A stretch of DNA of 64,000 nucleotides from contig CALEHQ010000009.1 in the NCBI GenBank assembly GCA_937876315.1, positions 88,378-152,377 on the forward strand, given 5' to 3'. The notes beneath the pieces are model-generated. The model was not told the origin of the DNA. It saw nothing but the letters and a program-made list of their open reading frames with translations, and did not search any database. Below, in pieces: positions 49,234 to 59,023 of this stretch (its first letter is position 1; the number at the start of each line of letters is the position of its first letter). The translations under genes and the position numbers were made by a program. This stretch comes from an uncultured Actinomycetes bacterium. GTDB lineage: Bacteria > Actinomycetota > Acidimicrobiia > Acidimicrobiales > Acidimicrobilacustridaceae.

Positions 49234-50373
49234 ATGGACGAGCCGTCAACAGCCGAGGAATCGACGCCGCCGAGCAATCGGAGAGTTGCAGGCAATCGGC
49301 GTTCGTTTCTGCGCTGGGCGGGCATCGCCGCTGCTGGCACAGCAATCGTTGCGACAGGGGCCAAGGCTCTTTCCTCGAGTGGTTCAGGCGGCGGCAGTGC
49401 GGTAGCAGCCAATAACCCTGCTCTCCCCACTCCTGTCGCCACCTTGCCGCCACAACTTCGTTCGTTAGCGTCCACACCTAATCTCAACATCGAGGGCATT
49501 ACCCCTCTGATGACCCCGAACGACGACTTCTTTCGCATCGACACTGCATTGAGCGTCCCCAGGGTGGACCTCGCAACCTGGCGACTCGAGATCAAGGGAA
49601 ACGTTCGAGAGCCGTTCTCCATCAGTTACGACGAGTTACTGGCGATGCCCCAGGTTGAAGCTCCGATCACGCTTGCGTGTGTTTCCAACCGGGTCGGCGG
49701 CACGTTGATCGGCACTGCGATGTGGCAAGGAGTCGAGTTACGTACATTGCTCGACCGCGCCGGAGTCGAACCTTCGGGAGAACAGATCGTTGGAACATCA
49801 GTCGATGGGTACAACGCCGGCTTTCCAACGAGCGCAGCATTCGACGGACGTTCGTCTCTTGTCGCAATCGGAATGAACGGCGTACCGCTTCCACTCGACA
49901 ATGGTTTCCCTGCGCGCATAGTTGTCGAAGGGCTTTACGGGTACGTCTCATCAACCAAATGGTTGCGTTCGATCGAACTTACCGAATGGGATTCATTCAA
50001 CGGCTATTGGATTCAACAGGGTTGGGCAAAGGACGGCCCAATCAAGATGTCTTCACGAATCGATGTCCCCCGAAACGGAGCACGCCAACCCGAGGGCATT
50101 GTCACTCTCGCCGGAGTCGCTTGGGCCCCGAATACAGGCGTCGCAGCAGTAGAGGTTCTTATCGATAGCGTATGGCGCCGCGCAACACTTGGAGATTCAC
50201 TCTCCGGCGGTGTGTGGCGACAGTGGTACTTCGACTGGAATGCCACAAAGGGTGAACACGAGATCGCGGTGCGTTGCATCGATGCCGATGGACAAGTGCA
50301 AACCGGAGAAATCACTCCGAACCCCATCGCTGGTCACACCGGCTGGGAATACCGCTCAATCACAATTGTCTGA
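49234..50373 (+). CDS. Tat-exported molybdopterin-dependent oxidoreductase (sulfite-oxidase fold)
   Basis: This 379-residue protein has a twin-arginine signal NRRSFLRWAG followed by a hydrophobic Ala/Gly stretch. The sulfite-oxidase-type Moco domain starts near residue 90 (EIKGNVREPFSISYDELLAMP). The Mo-ligand Cys lies in LACVSNRVGG, and a C-terminal Ig-like dimerisation domain (IVTLAGVAWAP...AVEVLIDS) follows. No TM helices or heme motif are seen, so it is probably a soluble or lipid-side exported enzyme; the substrate is unknown. The ATG at 49234 is used; a TTG at 49222 is in frame. Confidence 0.87.
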   Translation: MDEPSTAEESTPPSNRRVAGNRRSFLRWAGIAAAGTAIVATGAKALSSSGSGGGSAVAANNPALPTPVATLPPQLRSLASTPNLNIEGITPLMTPNDDFFRIDTALSVPRVDLATWRLEIKGNVREPFSISYDELLAMPQVEAPITLACVSNRVGGTLIGTAMWQGVELRTLLDRAGVEPSGEQIVGTSVDGYNAGFPTSAAFDGRSSLVAIGMNGVPLPLDNGFPARIVVEGLYGYVSSTKWLRSIELTEWDSFNGYWIQQGWAKDGPIKMSSRIDVPRNGARQPEGIVTLAGVAWAPNTGVAAVEVLIDSVWRRATLGDSLSGGVWRQWYFDWNATKGEHEIAVRCIDADGQVQTGEITPNPIAGHTGWEYRSITIV

Positions 50374-50382
50374 TTCGTAGTT

Positions 50383-51351
50383 CTACGAAGCCGCAGCGCG
50401 CCGAAGTCGATCGTTGACGGCAACACCGACACCAACTTCCGGCGGCGGAACACATACCAGGACACGAAGGCCAAGCCTGTCGGCCTGACGCAGGCGCGAA
50501 TACAACACCGCGGCGTAGTCATCGGCGGTCCCTGCCGGTTCCAATTCGACGATGTCTTCGGGAAGCCCCACCAAAGCACTCCCCGCTAGAAGACCAACGG
50601 GACCAGTGACTGAACCGAGAACTTCGATGAGTACCTCTGCAATCTCGTGTTCCGCGCAAAGCACAACGCGTGCGTTTGGCGCATAGTGCGCCTCAAGCAT
50701 TCCCGGAGCACGAGCGCCTCCAGTCGAAGGCTCCGCACTCACAAAAATGTCGATGGAATATCCAAGTACCTCTTCCAGGCGGTCGATAGAAACTCCCCCA
50801 GCCCGGAGCACGACCGGGCGGTCAGTCGTGAGGTCAACGATTGTCGATTCCACCCCGACGCGACACGGTCCACCATCGAGAACAACGTCTACATCGTCAC
50901 CCAGATCAGCGATCACATGCGCTGCAGCCGTGGGACTCACACGGCCAAAACGATTTGCAGAAGGCGCAGCGACTCCGCCACCAAAGGAGCGAAGCAATTC
51001 CAAAGCAACCGGATGATCGGGTACACGAAGCCCAACCGTTGAACGACCACCCGTCACTGCAGAAGAAACTGAAGACGAACGTTCGAGAAGCAGAGTAAGT
51101 GGACCAGGCCAGAACGCGTCAGCAAGGAGCTTTGCGTTCGAACTCACATTTGCCGCCCAGCCATCGAGGTGCGAGGCATCGGAAAGGTGAACGATCAGCG
51201 GATGATCGCTTGGACGCCCCTTCACTTCGAACACCCGGCCAACGGCGGCATCGTTTGACGCATCGGCGCCAAGGCCGTACACCGTTTCGGTTGGAAATGC
51301 GACGAGTCCACCCGACCGCAGTACGGCGACCGCGCGATCAATGTCAGTCAC
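50383..51351 (-). CDS. L-threonylcarbamoyladenylate synthase, Sua5 type
   Basis: This 322-residue protein makes the threonylcarbamoyl-AMP used for t6A37 of tRNA. The YrdC domain (VAFPTETVYGLGADA, VKGRPSDHPLIVHL, FWPGPLTLLL, PSANRFGRVSPT) is followed after residue 205 by the Sua5-specific domain (APGMLEAHYAP). The start is a GTG. It lies 6 bases after the LLM oxidoreductase gene on the same strand. Confidence 0.92.
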   Translation of the reverse strand: MTDIDRAVAVLRSGGLVAFPTETVYGLGADASNDAAVGRVFEVKGRPSDHPLIVHLSDASHLDGWAANVSSNAKLLADAFWPGPLTLLLERSSSVSSAVTGGRSTVGLRVPDHPVALELLRSFGGGVAAPSANRFGRVSPTAAAHVIADLGDDVDVVLDGGPCRVGVESTIVDLTTDRPVVLRAGGVSIDRLEEVLGYSIDIFVSAEPSTGGARAPGMLEAHYAPNARVVLCAEHEIAEVLIEVLGSVTGPVGLLAGSALVGLPEDIVELEPAGTADDYAAVLYSRLRQADRLGLRVLVCVPPPEVGVGVAVNDRLRRAAAS

Positions 51352-51357
51352 AACCGC

Positions 51358-52281
51358 TCACGAATCGATGTTGGAGATGACTTCAGCACCAAGCCACTCG
51401 ACGCTCTCGATGAACTCTGCGCGAGTCTTGCCTGGCAGATTGATCGTGAGAGTGCTCACTCCAATCGCGGAGTATGCAGCAACGTCATCAACAAATTGCG
51501 CAGCATCGGGGAATGCACCACTGAAATGTGCGTAGCCGATTGGGGTAAAGATCACCTCAGGGGGAACCTCGCGGCCCGCCTTTTCACTCGCTAGGCGCAA
51601 GTCGCCAATTCGACGCTCAAGATCCTCGATCGTTTCAATCGGAGGCGTGCGCAACATCCGGCTTGCTTGTGCCGGACTTGGCATCGGATTCCAACCATCG
51701 GCCAGTTCCACCGAACGGCGAATCGCCCGATTGGAATTTCCGCCGATCCAAATGGGCGGAGATGGCTGTTGCACGGGAAGCGGGAGCGCAATCGTGTCGA
51801 CAGCGTCGAAGTGAAGACCGGTCATCGTTACCGGTTCACCTGACCACACCGCGCGCATCGCACGGATGGCTTCGTCGGTCACGTCATTCCGACGGTCGAA
51901 ATCTCCGCCCACGGCTGCAAATTCAGGAGCGAGATACCCGGCACCGGTTCCAAGGATGACTCGACCGTTTGAGATCAGATCAAGCGTGGCAATTGCCTTG
52001 GCCGAGATGAAAGGGTTCCGATACGCAAGGATCGCCAAATTGAAATGGAGACGGAGTTTCGACGTCGCCACAGAGGCCACGGTGAGAGTGACGAACGGGT
52101 CGAGCGCATGGTGGCCGCCCTTGGCAAGGAACTTCACATCGGGTGCCGGATGATCGGTAACAAAGACTGCATCGGCGCCAGCAGCTTCACAGGCCTGCGA
52201 CATTTCGGTAATGGCCTCTGCCGTACACCACTCGTCCAGCGAATCCACATGGTGCGTAGGTAAACCGACAGAAATCTTCAT
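51358..52281 (-). CDS. LLM-class (F420-dependent type) oxidoreductase
   Basis: This 307-residue luciferase-like monooxygenase-fold protein has DAVFVTDHPAPD, the LAILAYRNPFISAKAIATLDLISNGRVILGTGAGY motif and PPIWIGGNS. This group uses F420 or flavin. The substrate is not known. The ATG at 52281 follows a GAGG sequence and is preferred over an in-frame start at 52338. Confidence 0.88.
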   Translation of the reverse strand: MKISVGLPTHHVDSLDEWCTAEAITEMSQACEAAGADAVFVTDHPAPDVKFLAKGGHHALDPFVTLTVASVATSKLRLHFNLAILAYRNPFISAKAIATLDLISNGRVILGTGAGYLAPEFAAVGGDFDRRNDVTDEAIRAMRAVWSGEPVTMTGLHFDAVDTIALPLPVQQPSPPIWIGGNSNRAIRRSVELADGWNPMPSPAQASRMLRTPPIETIEDLERRIGDLRLASEKAGREVPPEVIFTPIGYAHFSGAFPDAAQFVDDVAAYSAIGVSTLTINLPGKTRAEFIESVEWLGAEVISNIDS

Positions 52282-52378
52282 CGTGCAGCCTCGAGTCGAC
52301 AGTTTGCGTTTTGTTACGTGTCGAAAGGTACCGGCCACGCGTCACCCTGACCAGCACAGCACGCTCTAGCGTGGGGAG

Positions 52379-52543
52379 ATGCCGTTGATCCCTGACGTCA
52401 CCTTCGCTTCCTCCACGCCGTGGCCACTCATCGTTCTTGCCATCGCTGCGGCCTCGGGCCTCTGCCTTTGGGCCCTCTTCCGTCGTGGATCAATCGCCGA
52501 CCGTGCCCGATCGGACGATTCTCAATCTCCTGGCGGCGACTGA
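52379..52543 (+). CDS. Small single-pass membrane protein
   Basis: A 54-codon frame encodes a protein with one hydrophobic helix (WPLIVLAIAAASGLCLWALF) and a polar, acidic tail. TAGCGT ends exactly 6 bases before the ATG, the same leaderless pattern as nearby genes. It converges on the TetR gene and overlaps it by 22 bases. No homologue is recognised. Confidence 0.5.
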   Translation: MPLIPDVTFASSTPWPLIVLAIAAASGLCLWALFRRGSIADRARSDDSQSPGGD

Positions 52544-53160
52544 CCAGTAAGAGTCAGGAAGACAACTCTCGCCATGCTGCGGCGCAATTCAGCACCATCG
52601 GCCCCCCACGACTGCAGGCCGTCGATATGGGCGGACACGTGCGCCAGCATGGAAACAAGAACGCCGGCATCGGCCAACGGGTCGACGACTCTCCGGTCGG
52701 GTCGATTGCGCAAGACCGCAACGAAGGCATCCGCGGGCGCACCTAGAAGTCGCGTACGAACGTCTCGGAATCGTTGATCACCTTCATCAGTTGCGAGATC
52801 AATCAAACGAAGAACCGATCGATGCCCATTCCATAGCGCAATGAACGCATCGGCAACGCCAAGGGAAGATTCCCAGCCCCGCAGGTCAGACCACTCGCTA
52901 CCTTCGATACGTCGGGCGAGTTCTGGACCTGCAACATCGACAGTTGCGCTGGCTACTGCCAACACTGCATCTTCAGCAGCGCTGAAGTACTGGTAGAAGG
53001 TCGCGGGGGAAGTTCCGGCGTGGCGAGCGATATCGGCAACCGTCAATTCGCGATAGGTGCCTTCCTCAAGGAGTGTTTCAACTGCCTCAAGGAATTTTTG
53101 TCGTGTGGCTTCACCACGCCGACCAAGCGATCGGGTCGCGTCAGAGTTCACCTCGGACAT
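52522..53160 (-). CDS. TetR-family transcriptional regulator
   Basis: This 212-residue TetR protein has the helix-turn-helix YRELTVADIARHAGTSPATFYQYF and a ligand-binding C-terminal half. I use the ATG at 53160; the ATG at 53211 would overlap the isochorismatase gene. It may regulate the adjacent isochorismatase-like gene or the thiolase/acyl-CoA ligase pair beyond it; a candidate palindrome lies at 53923-53934. Confidence 0.82.
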   Translation of the reverse strand: MSEVNSDATRSLGRRGEATRQKFLEAVETLLEEGTYRELTVADIARHAGTSPATFYQYFSAAEDAVLAVASATVDVAGPELARRIEGSEWSDLRGWESSLGVADAFIALWNGHRSVLRLIDLATDEGDQRFRDVRTRLLGAPADAFVAVLRNRPDRRVVDPLADAGVLVSMLAHVSAHIDGLQSWGADGAELRRSMARVVFLTLTGQSPPGD

Positions 53161-53188
53161 CACTACAGGACCCTCGATAACTCTTGGT

Positions 53189-53809
53189 TCACGACCATGC
53201 GTTGACGACATCGTCGGTGGTGACCACTGTCGAAATCATTTGGTAGGTGTTGTCGAGCAATGTTTCGGAATAGTCGGCAGGAACTCCGGCCACCGCATCC
53301 CGTGGCACCACAACCTGGTAGCCGTTATTCACCAATCCAATCGACAGACCCAACAGTGCAACGTTCACGGAAACCCCGATTACCACGACTGTCTTCACTC
53401 CGAGGTTTCGAAGCACTGGGTCAAGATCGGTTCCGCCCATGGGATCGAGACCGTGATACCGACCCAAGACCATGTCGCTTGGAGAATGACTGAACTCTTC
53501 GATTGGCATCGCCAAATGACTGCCGGGCTCCATCGCCACCGCACCGTGTTTCTGCATTGCGACGAACAAGCGTCCATTGGTGTTGCCGCCGCGGTAGTCC
53601 GGACGACGCCAGAACACCGCATGAACAACCTGCACTCCGGCAACACGCGCGGCGTGCAACAGGCGAGCTCCATTCGGTATGGCCTGGACCCGAGCGGCGG
53701 CTGCGAGTTCCGGCAAGGAGGTCTCGGGCCCCAGGACTCCGTTCTGACACTCGGAGGTAACGACCGCAGTCGTGTTCGGGTCAAGCAAGTTGCGGAGATC
53801 AAGTGCCAT
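53189..53809 (-). CDS. Isochorismatase-like hydrolase, active-site variant
   Basis: This 206-residue protein has the isochorismatase fold: VVTSECQNGVLGP at the first strand, an MQKHGAVAMEPGS region and the VVIGVSVNVALLGLSIGLVNNGYQVVVPRDAVAG segment. The usual Asp of the first motif is Glu (E-C-Q). The usual nucleophile Cys region reads V-S-V-N-V, so no Cys is there. It may belong to a non-classical subfamily. GAGGTGA precedes the ATG at 53809. Confidence 0.8.
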   Translation of the reverse strand: MALDLRNLLDPNTTAVVTSECQNGVLGPETSLPELAAAARVQAIPNGARLLHAARVAGVQVVHAVFWRRPDYRGGNTNGRLFVAMQKHGAVAMEPGSHLAMPIEEFSHSPSDMVLGRYHGLDPMGGTDLDPVLRNLGVKTVVVIGVSVNVALLGLSIGLVNNGYQVVVPRDAVAGVPADYSETLLDNTYQMISTVVTTDDVVNAWS

Positions 53810-53922
53810 TGAATTCACCTCGGCCCTCCGACCGCAGTGAGCGATCGAGGCCTTTCGGGGAGACGGATGAAGACGGTTCTACCCCACGCTTCCGCCCCCC
53901 GCACGCCTTCTCGCCGGATAGT

Positions 53923-53934
53923 TACCGCTCAGTA
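53923..53934. promoter_or_regulatory. Candidate TetR-type operator before the thiolase gene
   Basis: TACCGCTCAGTA is an imperfect 12-base palindrome in the gap between the isochorismatase-like and thiolase genes. It overlaps a weak -35-like TTACCG (53922-53927). A further hairpin (53984-54001, 7-bp stem, GCCT loop) precedes the thiolase ribosome-binding site. Confidence 0.3.
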
Positions 53935-54023
53935 GGTTCCTTGCGATAGACAATTCCGACCAAGGGCCCGATCAGGCCCTGCCCGCCGGAGCCTTCCGGC
54001 GTTCCGTGCATCAAGGAGCCGTC

Positions 54024-55250
54024 ATGCCCGAAGCAGTCATCGTTTCGACCGCCCGTTCACCCATTGGTCGTGCCCACAAGGGTTCGCTTACACAGGTTCG
54101 CCCTGACGACCTCGCCGCGACGATCATCCGCGCCGCTCTCGACAAGGTGCCATCACTCGACCCGTCCCTCGTCGAAGACATCATGCTTGGCTGCGCGCAG
54201 CCCGCAGGTGCCCAGGGCTACAACATCGCCCGCGTTGTTTCTGAACTCGCCGGCATGGGCCACATCCCTGGCGTCACCGTCAACCGTTACTGCTCGTCAT
54301 CACTCCAGACCATTCGTATGGCTGCACATGCGATCAAGGCCGGCGAAGGAGACATTTTCATCTCTGCTGGCGTTGAAACCGTGAGCCAGTTCGGTCTCGG
54401 CATGTCCGACGGTCTTCCCGGCACGCATAACCCACGCATGGCAGCAGCCGAGGCTCGCACCGCCGAGCGCGCCACCGGTGGCGCTCCGGTCTGGACCGCC
54501 TTCGACGGTGGCATCTCCGACTACTACCTCGGCATGGGCCAGACCGCAGAGAACGTTGCACAGTTCGAAAACGTCTCGCGTGAAGAGCAGGACGAATTCG
54601 CCGCACAGTCACAGCAGCGTGCAACCGCAGCGCTTGAGCGTGGCTTCTTTGAACGCGAGATCACCCCTATCCACACTGTCGACGCCGATGGCAATGCCAT
54701 TGTCGTCAAGCAGGACGATGGCATTCGCGCCGGAACCACCAAGGAAAAGCTTGCTGAGCTCAAGCCAGTGTTCCGCCCCGACGGAACCGTCACCGCTGGT
54801 AACGCTTGCCCGCTGAACGACGGCGCTGCTGCTGTCATCGTTATGAGCGACACCAAAGCCAAGGAACTCGGCCTTACCCCGATCGCCCGCATCATCTCCT
54901 CGGGCGTGAGCGCAATCGACCCCGAGATCATGGGCCTTGGTCCAGTCGAGGCGTGCCGTCAGGCAATGGCTCGCGCCGGCATGAGCATCAACGACATCGA
55001 CCTCGTCGAGATCAATGAAGCATTTGCGGCGCAGGTTGTTCCGTCGGCCAAGCATCTCGGCATCAGCTGGGACAAGCTCAACGTGAACGGCGGCGCTATC
55101 GCCCTCGGTCACCCGTTCGGCATGACCGGCGCCCGCATCATGGCCACGCTCCTCAACGGCCTTGAAGACACTGGCGGCACCATCGGCATGGAATCCATGT
55201 GCATCGGTGGCGGCCAGGGCATGGCGATGATCATCGAGCGTCTCTCCTGA
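54024..55250 (+). CDS. Acetyl-CoA C-acyltransferase (thiolase)
   Basis: This 408-residue thiolase has the acylated Cys90 in NRYCSSSLQ, the GHPFGMTGAR His motif and the C-terminal CIGGGQGMA Cys. Its length and motif wording fit degradative FadA-type enzymes. AAGGAG precedes the ATG at 54024. A strong terminator follows, separating it from the acyl-CoA ligase gene. Confidence 0.93.
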   Translation: MPEAVIVSTARSPIGRAHKGSLTQVRPDDLAATIIRAALDKVPSLDPSLVEDIMLGCAQPAGAQGYNIARVVSELAGMGHIPGVTVNRYCSSSLQTIRMAAHAIKAGEGDIFISAGVETVSQFGLGMSDGLPGTHNPRMAAAEARTAERATGGAPVWTAFDGGISDYYLGMGQTAENVAQFENVSREEQDEFAAQSQQRATAALERGFFEREITPIHTVDADGNAIVVKQDDGIRAGTTKEKLAELKPVFRPDGTVTAGNACPLNDGAAAVIVMSDTKAKELGLTPIARIISSGVSAIDPEIMGLGPVEACRQAMARAGMSINDIDLVEINEAFAAQVVPSAKHLGISWDKLNVNGGAIALGHPFGMTGARIMATLLNGLEDTGGTIGMESMCIGGGQGMAMIIERLS

Positions 55251-55270
55251 TCATCTTCAGTTCTGCAGTA

Positions 55271-55305
55271 CAAAGGCCCCGCTTCGGCGGGGCCTTTGTT
55301 GTTTT
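55271..55305 (+). terminator. Intrinsic terminator after the thiolase gene
   Basis: A perfect 12-bp hairpin (CAAAGGCCCCGC / GCGGGGCCTTTG, TTCG tetraloop) is followed by TTGTTTT. This is the clearest terminator in the window. Confidence 0.9.
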
Positions 55306-55386
55306 CGCCTACTTTCGAAGTCCCTGAACATGAGGGCCGAGGTACCATCACTCTCAACAACGTTCTCCCAGCGCACCAGGATCAAC

Positions 55387-56919
55387 GTGATCGACGAGAA
55401 ACTCCACAGCATCGGTCGAGAGATCGCCGCAATTTCGCAACGCGATCCCGATCGTCCCGCCATCATCACCACTGACGGGAGCGTGATGACTTTCGGCCAT
55501 CTTGATCACGATGTCGATGCCATCGCCGCTTCCTTCGCTACAGCCGGCCTGGTATCTGGTGATGTCGTTGCGTTGCTTTGCCGGAACCGACCGGAATGGA
55601 TGGTCACCTACGAAGCAGCACTACGTGCGGGCGTCACGTTGCTTCCCGTGAATTGGCATCTTGAAGCAGACGATGTCCAGTACGTACTCGAGGATTCCGG
55701 CGCTAAAGCACTCGTCGCGGAATCGGTCTTTTCCCATCAAGCTCAAGGTGCTCCTGATTCGCTCGTACTTCGAATCGCAATTGGTGGACCAATCGATGGT
55801 TTTGATTCGTGGGATGACACGCTCTCGTCAGTTTCTGCGCCCGCACCGGAGCGTCCTCGTGGCACGCAGATGATCTACACCTCAGGAACCACCGGCCGTC
55901 CGAAAGGCGTTCGCCACGACCCCCAACCCTCCGCGTCCGCCGCCGCTGCTGGCACGGCGATGGTTGCCATGTTTGGAATGGATGGCGACAACGGCGACTC
56001 AATGCTTTGTACTGCGCCGCTCTACCACTCTGGCCCGAGCCGATTGTGTTTGGAATGGCCTCTGGGCGCGGGCGTCACCGTTGTACTCATGGACCGATTC
56101 GAACCACATCAAGCCCTTGAACTCATCACCGACAATTCGATTACACACGCCTTTTTTGTTCCCACCATGTTCAATCGCATGCTGACGGTTCCTGATCGCG
56201 ACTTATTCGATGTCTCGACGCTTCGATTTGTTCTCCACGGCGCTGGCCCTTGCACCGTCGCCACGAAACAGTCGATGTTCGAGTGGTTTGGGCCGGTGAT
56301 TCACGAGATCTATGCCGCCAGCGAAGGTCCTGGTACATGGATTACACCGCAGGAGTGGCTCGCACACCCAGGCAGCGTGGGACGCGTCGATCCCGAACGC
56401 ATTCGTATTCGTCACGACGATCGCTCAACCGCCGACGCCGATGAAGTCGGAACCGTGTGGTTCTTCAGCGCTTCCAAGTTTCGCTATCACGGAGACCCCG
56501 AAAAGACCGCCACGACCTACGACGAAAGCGGCGATTGGTACACGGTCGGCGACCGCGGCCATATCGATACCGACGGCTACCTCTACCTTTCAGGCCGAAC
56601 AGCCGAGTGCATCAATAGCGGTGGCGTGAATATCTATCCGGCCCGAATCGACGAGGCACTGGCTGCAGCTCCTGGCGTCATCGACGGCGCCGCCTTTGGC
56701 CTTCCGGATGACGACCTCGGCGAAATCGTGGCCGCAGCAATCGTGATCTCCGATGGCGCCGCCCCCGACGCGATGATCACGTCGACGATCGACTATTGCC
56801 GAGAGGCCATCGGGTCACAACTCACTCCGAAGCGAGTCTTCATTGTCGACGAGTTGCCCCGAAGCGACGCCGGCAAGCTGTATCGGTCACGTCTCGTTCA
56901 ACAATTCAACGACGTGTGA
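55387..56919 (+). CDS. Acyl-CoA synthetase (AMP-binding)
   Basis: This 510-residue ANL-family ligase has the P-loop MIYTSGTTGRPKGV, the EIYAASEG-type A5 motif, YTVGDRGHIDTDGYLYLSGR and the catalytic Lys in PRSDAGKLYRSRL. It activates a carboxylic acid to acyl-CoA; the chain type is unknown. I use a GTG at 55387 with an AGGA upstream; an ATG at 55330 is in frame and possible. Confidence 0.88.
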   Translation: MIDEKLHSIGREIAAISQRDPDRPAIITTDGSVMTFGHLDHDVDAIAASFATAGLVSGDVVALLCRNRPEWMVTYEAALRAGVTLLPVNWHLEADDVQYVLEDSGAKALVAESVFSHQAQGAPDSLVLRIAIGGPIDGFDSWDDTLSSVSAPAPERPRGTQMIYTSGTTGRPKGVRHDPQPSASAAAAGTAMVAMFGMDGDNGDSMLCTAPLYHSGPSRLCLEWPLGAGVTVVLMDRFEPHQALELITDNSITHAFFVPTMFNRMLTVPDRDLFDVSTLRFVLHGAGPCTVATKQSMFEWFGPVIHEIYAASEGPGTWITPQEWLAHPGSVGRVDPERIRIRHDDRSTADADEVGTVWFFSASKFRYHGDPEKTATTYDESGDWYTVGDRGHIDTDGYLYLSGRTAECINSGGVNIYPARIDEALAAAPGVIDGAAFGLPDDDLGEIVAAAIVISDGAAPDAMITSTIDYCREAIGSQLTPKRVFIVDELPRSDAGKLYRSRLVQQFNDV

Positions 56920-56932
56920 TTCACACCGAGTT

Positions 56933-58789
56933 CTAGTTGCGGTGGAGTTGAGACAGATCGCGGACTGCGCCTCGTGCGGCTGACGTCGTCATTGCGGCAT
57001 AGGCCTGAAGCGCAAGAGAAACCGTGCGGTCTCGGTTGGTTGCGGTCCACGCGTCGGCTCCGCGTGCTTCCTCGGCCGCCCTGCGCTTCGCAAGCTCTTC
57101 ATCAGAAACATCGAGCGTGATTGAACGAGCAGGAATATCGATCGTAATGGTGTCGCCGGTGTGAACTAACCCGATGAGGCCACCTTCGGCGGCCTCTGGC
57201 GACACGTGCCCGATCGAGAGGCCCGCGGTTCCACCAGAGAAACGGCCATCGGTGAGAAGCGCACACTTCTCGCCTAGCCCGCGGCTCTTGATGAACGTCG
57301 TTGGATAGAGCATCTCTTGCATACCTGGTCCGCCCTTGGGACCTTCATAGCGAACAACGACGACCTCGCCGGCAACGACTTCTTCGCTGAGGATGCCTTC
57401 GACAGCAGCATCTTGGCTTTCGTAGACGCGAGTGGTGCCTGTGAACTTAAAGATGGATTCATCGACGCCAGCGGTCTTGACGATGCAACCGTCGGCAGCA
57501 AGATTTCCAAAGAGAACCGCGAGGCCACCTTCGGTTGAGTACGCGTGTTCAACCGAACGAATGCAGCCATTCTCGCGGTCGTCGTCAAGGGAGGGCCAAC
57601 GCGTGTCTTGACTGAACGCGACCTGTGTGGGGATACCCGCCGGGCCAGCACTCCAGAAATGGCGCGCTTCAGCCGTACAGGTATCGCGCATGATGTCCCA
57701 CTCATCGAGTGACGCCTTCAGTGAAGAGCTGTGCACGGTTGGTGCCGTCGCGTCGATAAGTCCGGCGCGCTCAAGTTCTCCGAGGATTGCGGGGACACCA
57801 CCGGCACGGTGAACGTCTTCGACGTGGTACTTCTCGGTAGAGGGTGCAACCTTGCAAATGTTCGGCAAGCGACGGCTGAGCGCGTCGACATCCGCCATCG
57901 TGAAATCGATTTCGCCTTCGTGGGCAGCAGCGAGGATGTGTAGAACAGTGTTGGTACTGCCGCCCATAGCGACGTCGAGTGCCATGGCGTTCTCGAATGC
58001 TGTCTTGTTGGCAATTACCCGGGGAAGGACGGAGTCATCGTCCTTCTCGTAGTAGCGAATTGCGAGATCGACGATTGTTCGACCCGCCTGCAAAAACAGT
58101 TGCTCCCGATCGGCATGGGTCGCCAGAAGCGTTCCATTACCCGGAAGTGAAAGTCCCAGTGCTTCGGTAAGGCAGTTCATCGAGTTTGCGGTGAACATGC
58201 CCGAGCACGAACCACATGTGGGACATGCTGAACGTTCAACGAGTTCAACGTCCTCGTCGCTGACATTGCGATCGCCAGCCTTCTGCATTGCCGAGATCAG
58301 ATCGACTTTGACTTCAGCGCCGGCAAGACGCGTCTTGCCCGCTTCCATGGGGCCACCTGAAACGAAGACCACCGGAATATTTAAGCGAAGTGCCGCCATG
58401 AGCATGCCTGGAGTGATTTTGTCGCAGTTCGAAATACACACGAGTGCGTCGGCGCAATGTGCGTTCACCATGTATTCGACCGAATCGGCGATGAGGTCAC
58501 GGCTGGGAAGGCTGTAGAGCATGCCGCCATGACCCATCGCGATGCCGTCGTCAACAGCGATGGTGTTGAACTCCTTTGCAACGCCACCTGAGGCTTCGAT
58601 TTCTCGCGCCACAAGCTGACCCATGTCCTTCAGGTGTACGTGACCGGGCACGAACTGAGTGAATGAATTCGCGATCGCGATGATCGGCTTATCGAAATCA
58701 CCGTCGGTCATGCCCGTGGCGCGCCAGAGAGCTCGGGCTCCGGCCATGTTTCGGCCATGGGTGGTGGTACGTGAGCGATAGGTCGGCAT
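56933..58789 (-). CDS. ilvD: Dihydroxy-acid dehydratase
   Basis: IlvD makes the 2-keto acids of valine and isoleucine. The 618-residue protein has the cluster Cys in [12 protein letters not shown] and [19 protein letters not shown], and the ends typical of the long IlvD type ([19 protein letters not shown]). The ATG at 58789 is used. A TAGCGT ends 7 bases upstream of it, so it probably has its own promoter rather than reading through the tRNA terminator. Confidence 0.95.
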   Translation of the reverse strand: MPTYRSRTTTHGRNMAGARALWRATGMTDGDFDKPIIAIANSFTQFVPGHVHLKDMGQLVAREIEASGGVAKEFNTIAVDDGIAMGHGGMLYSLPSRDLIADSVEYMVNAHCADALVCISNCDKITPGMLMAALRLNIPVVFVSGGPMEAGKTRLAGAEVKVDLISAMQKAGDRNVSDEDVELVERSACPTCGSCSGMFTANSMNCLTEALGLSLPGNGTLLATHADREQLFLQAGRTIVDLAIRYYEKDDDSVLPRVIANKTAFENAMALDVAMGGSTNTVLHILAAAHEGEIDFTMADVDALSRRLPNICKVAPSTEKYHVEDVHRAGGVPAILGELERAGLIDATAPTVHSSSLKASLDEWDIMRDTCTAEARHFWSAGPAGIPTQVAFSQDTRWPSLDDDRENGCIRSVEHAYSTEGGLAVLFGNLAADGCIVKTAGVDESIFKFTGTTRVYESQDAAVEGILSEEVVAGEVVVVRYEGPKGGPGMQEMLYPTTFIKSRGLGEKCALLTDGRFSGGTAGLSIGHVSPEAAEGGLIGLVHTGDTITIDIPARSITLDVSDEELAKRRAAEEARGADAWTATNRDRTVSLALQAYAAMTTSAARGAVRDLSQLHRN

Positions 58790-58848
58790 AGGCGAGACGC
58801 TAATCCCCCAGCCTCCACTCAGACACAGGCAGATTGGTGGCCCCAGCC

Positions 58849-58882
58849 AAAAAGAGAAAGGCCCGGTCACGAGGACCGGGCC
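58849..58882 (-). terminator. Intrinsic terminator after tRNA-Ala
   Basis: A perfect 9-bp hairpin (GGCCCGGTC / GACCGGGCC, 5-base loop) lies 7 bases after the tRNA and is followed on the minus strand by TTTCTCTTTTT. Confidence 0.88.
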
Positions 58883-58889
58883 AATGCGG

Positions 58890-58963
58890 TGGAGGTGAGG
58901 AGAATCGAACTCCCGACCTCTACGTTGCGAACGTAGCGCTCTAGCCAACTGAGCTACACCCCC
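58890..58963 (-). tRNA. tRNA-Ala (anticodon CGC)
   Basis: The minus strand folds as a full cloverleaf: acceptor GGGGGTG / CACCTCC containing the G3-U70 pair that marks alanine tRNAs, and D arm GCTC...GAGC. The anticodon stem is CTACG / CGTAG with loop TTCGCAA (anticodon CGC, reading GCG), and the T arm is GGGAG-TTCGATT-CTCCT with one imperfect pair. The discriminator is A. The following bases are CCG, so CCA is not encoded and must be added. Confidence 0.95.
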
Positions 58964-59023
58964 GCAGGGGTCGTCAATCTACCGGACGGTACGAACCGCC
59001 ACGGAATCGACGATCCAGAAGGG

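Noticed and set aside
58790..58948. N-terminal extension of ilvD
   Set aside because: The extended frame runs through a tRNA terminator and the tRNA-Ala gene; IlvD homology starts at the ATG at 58789.
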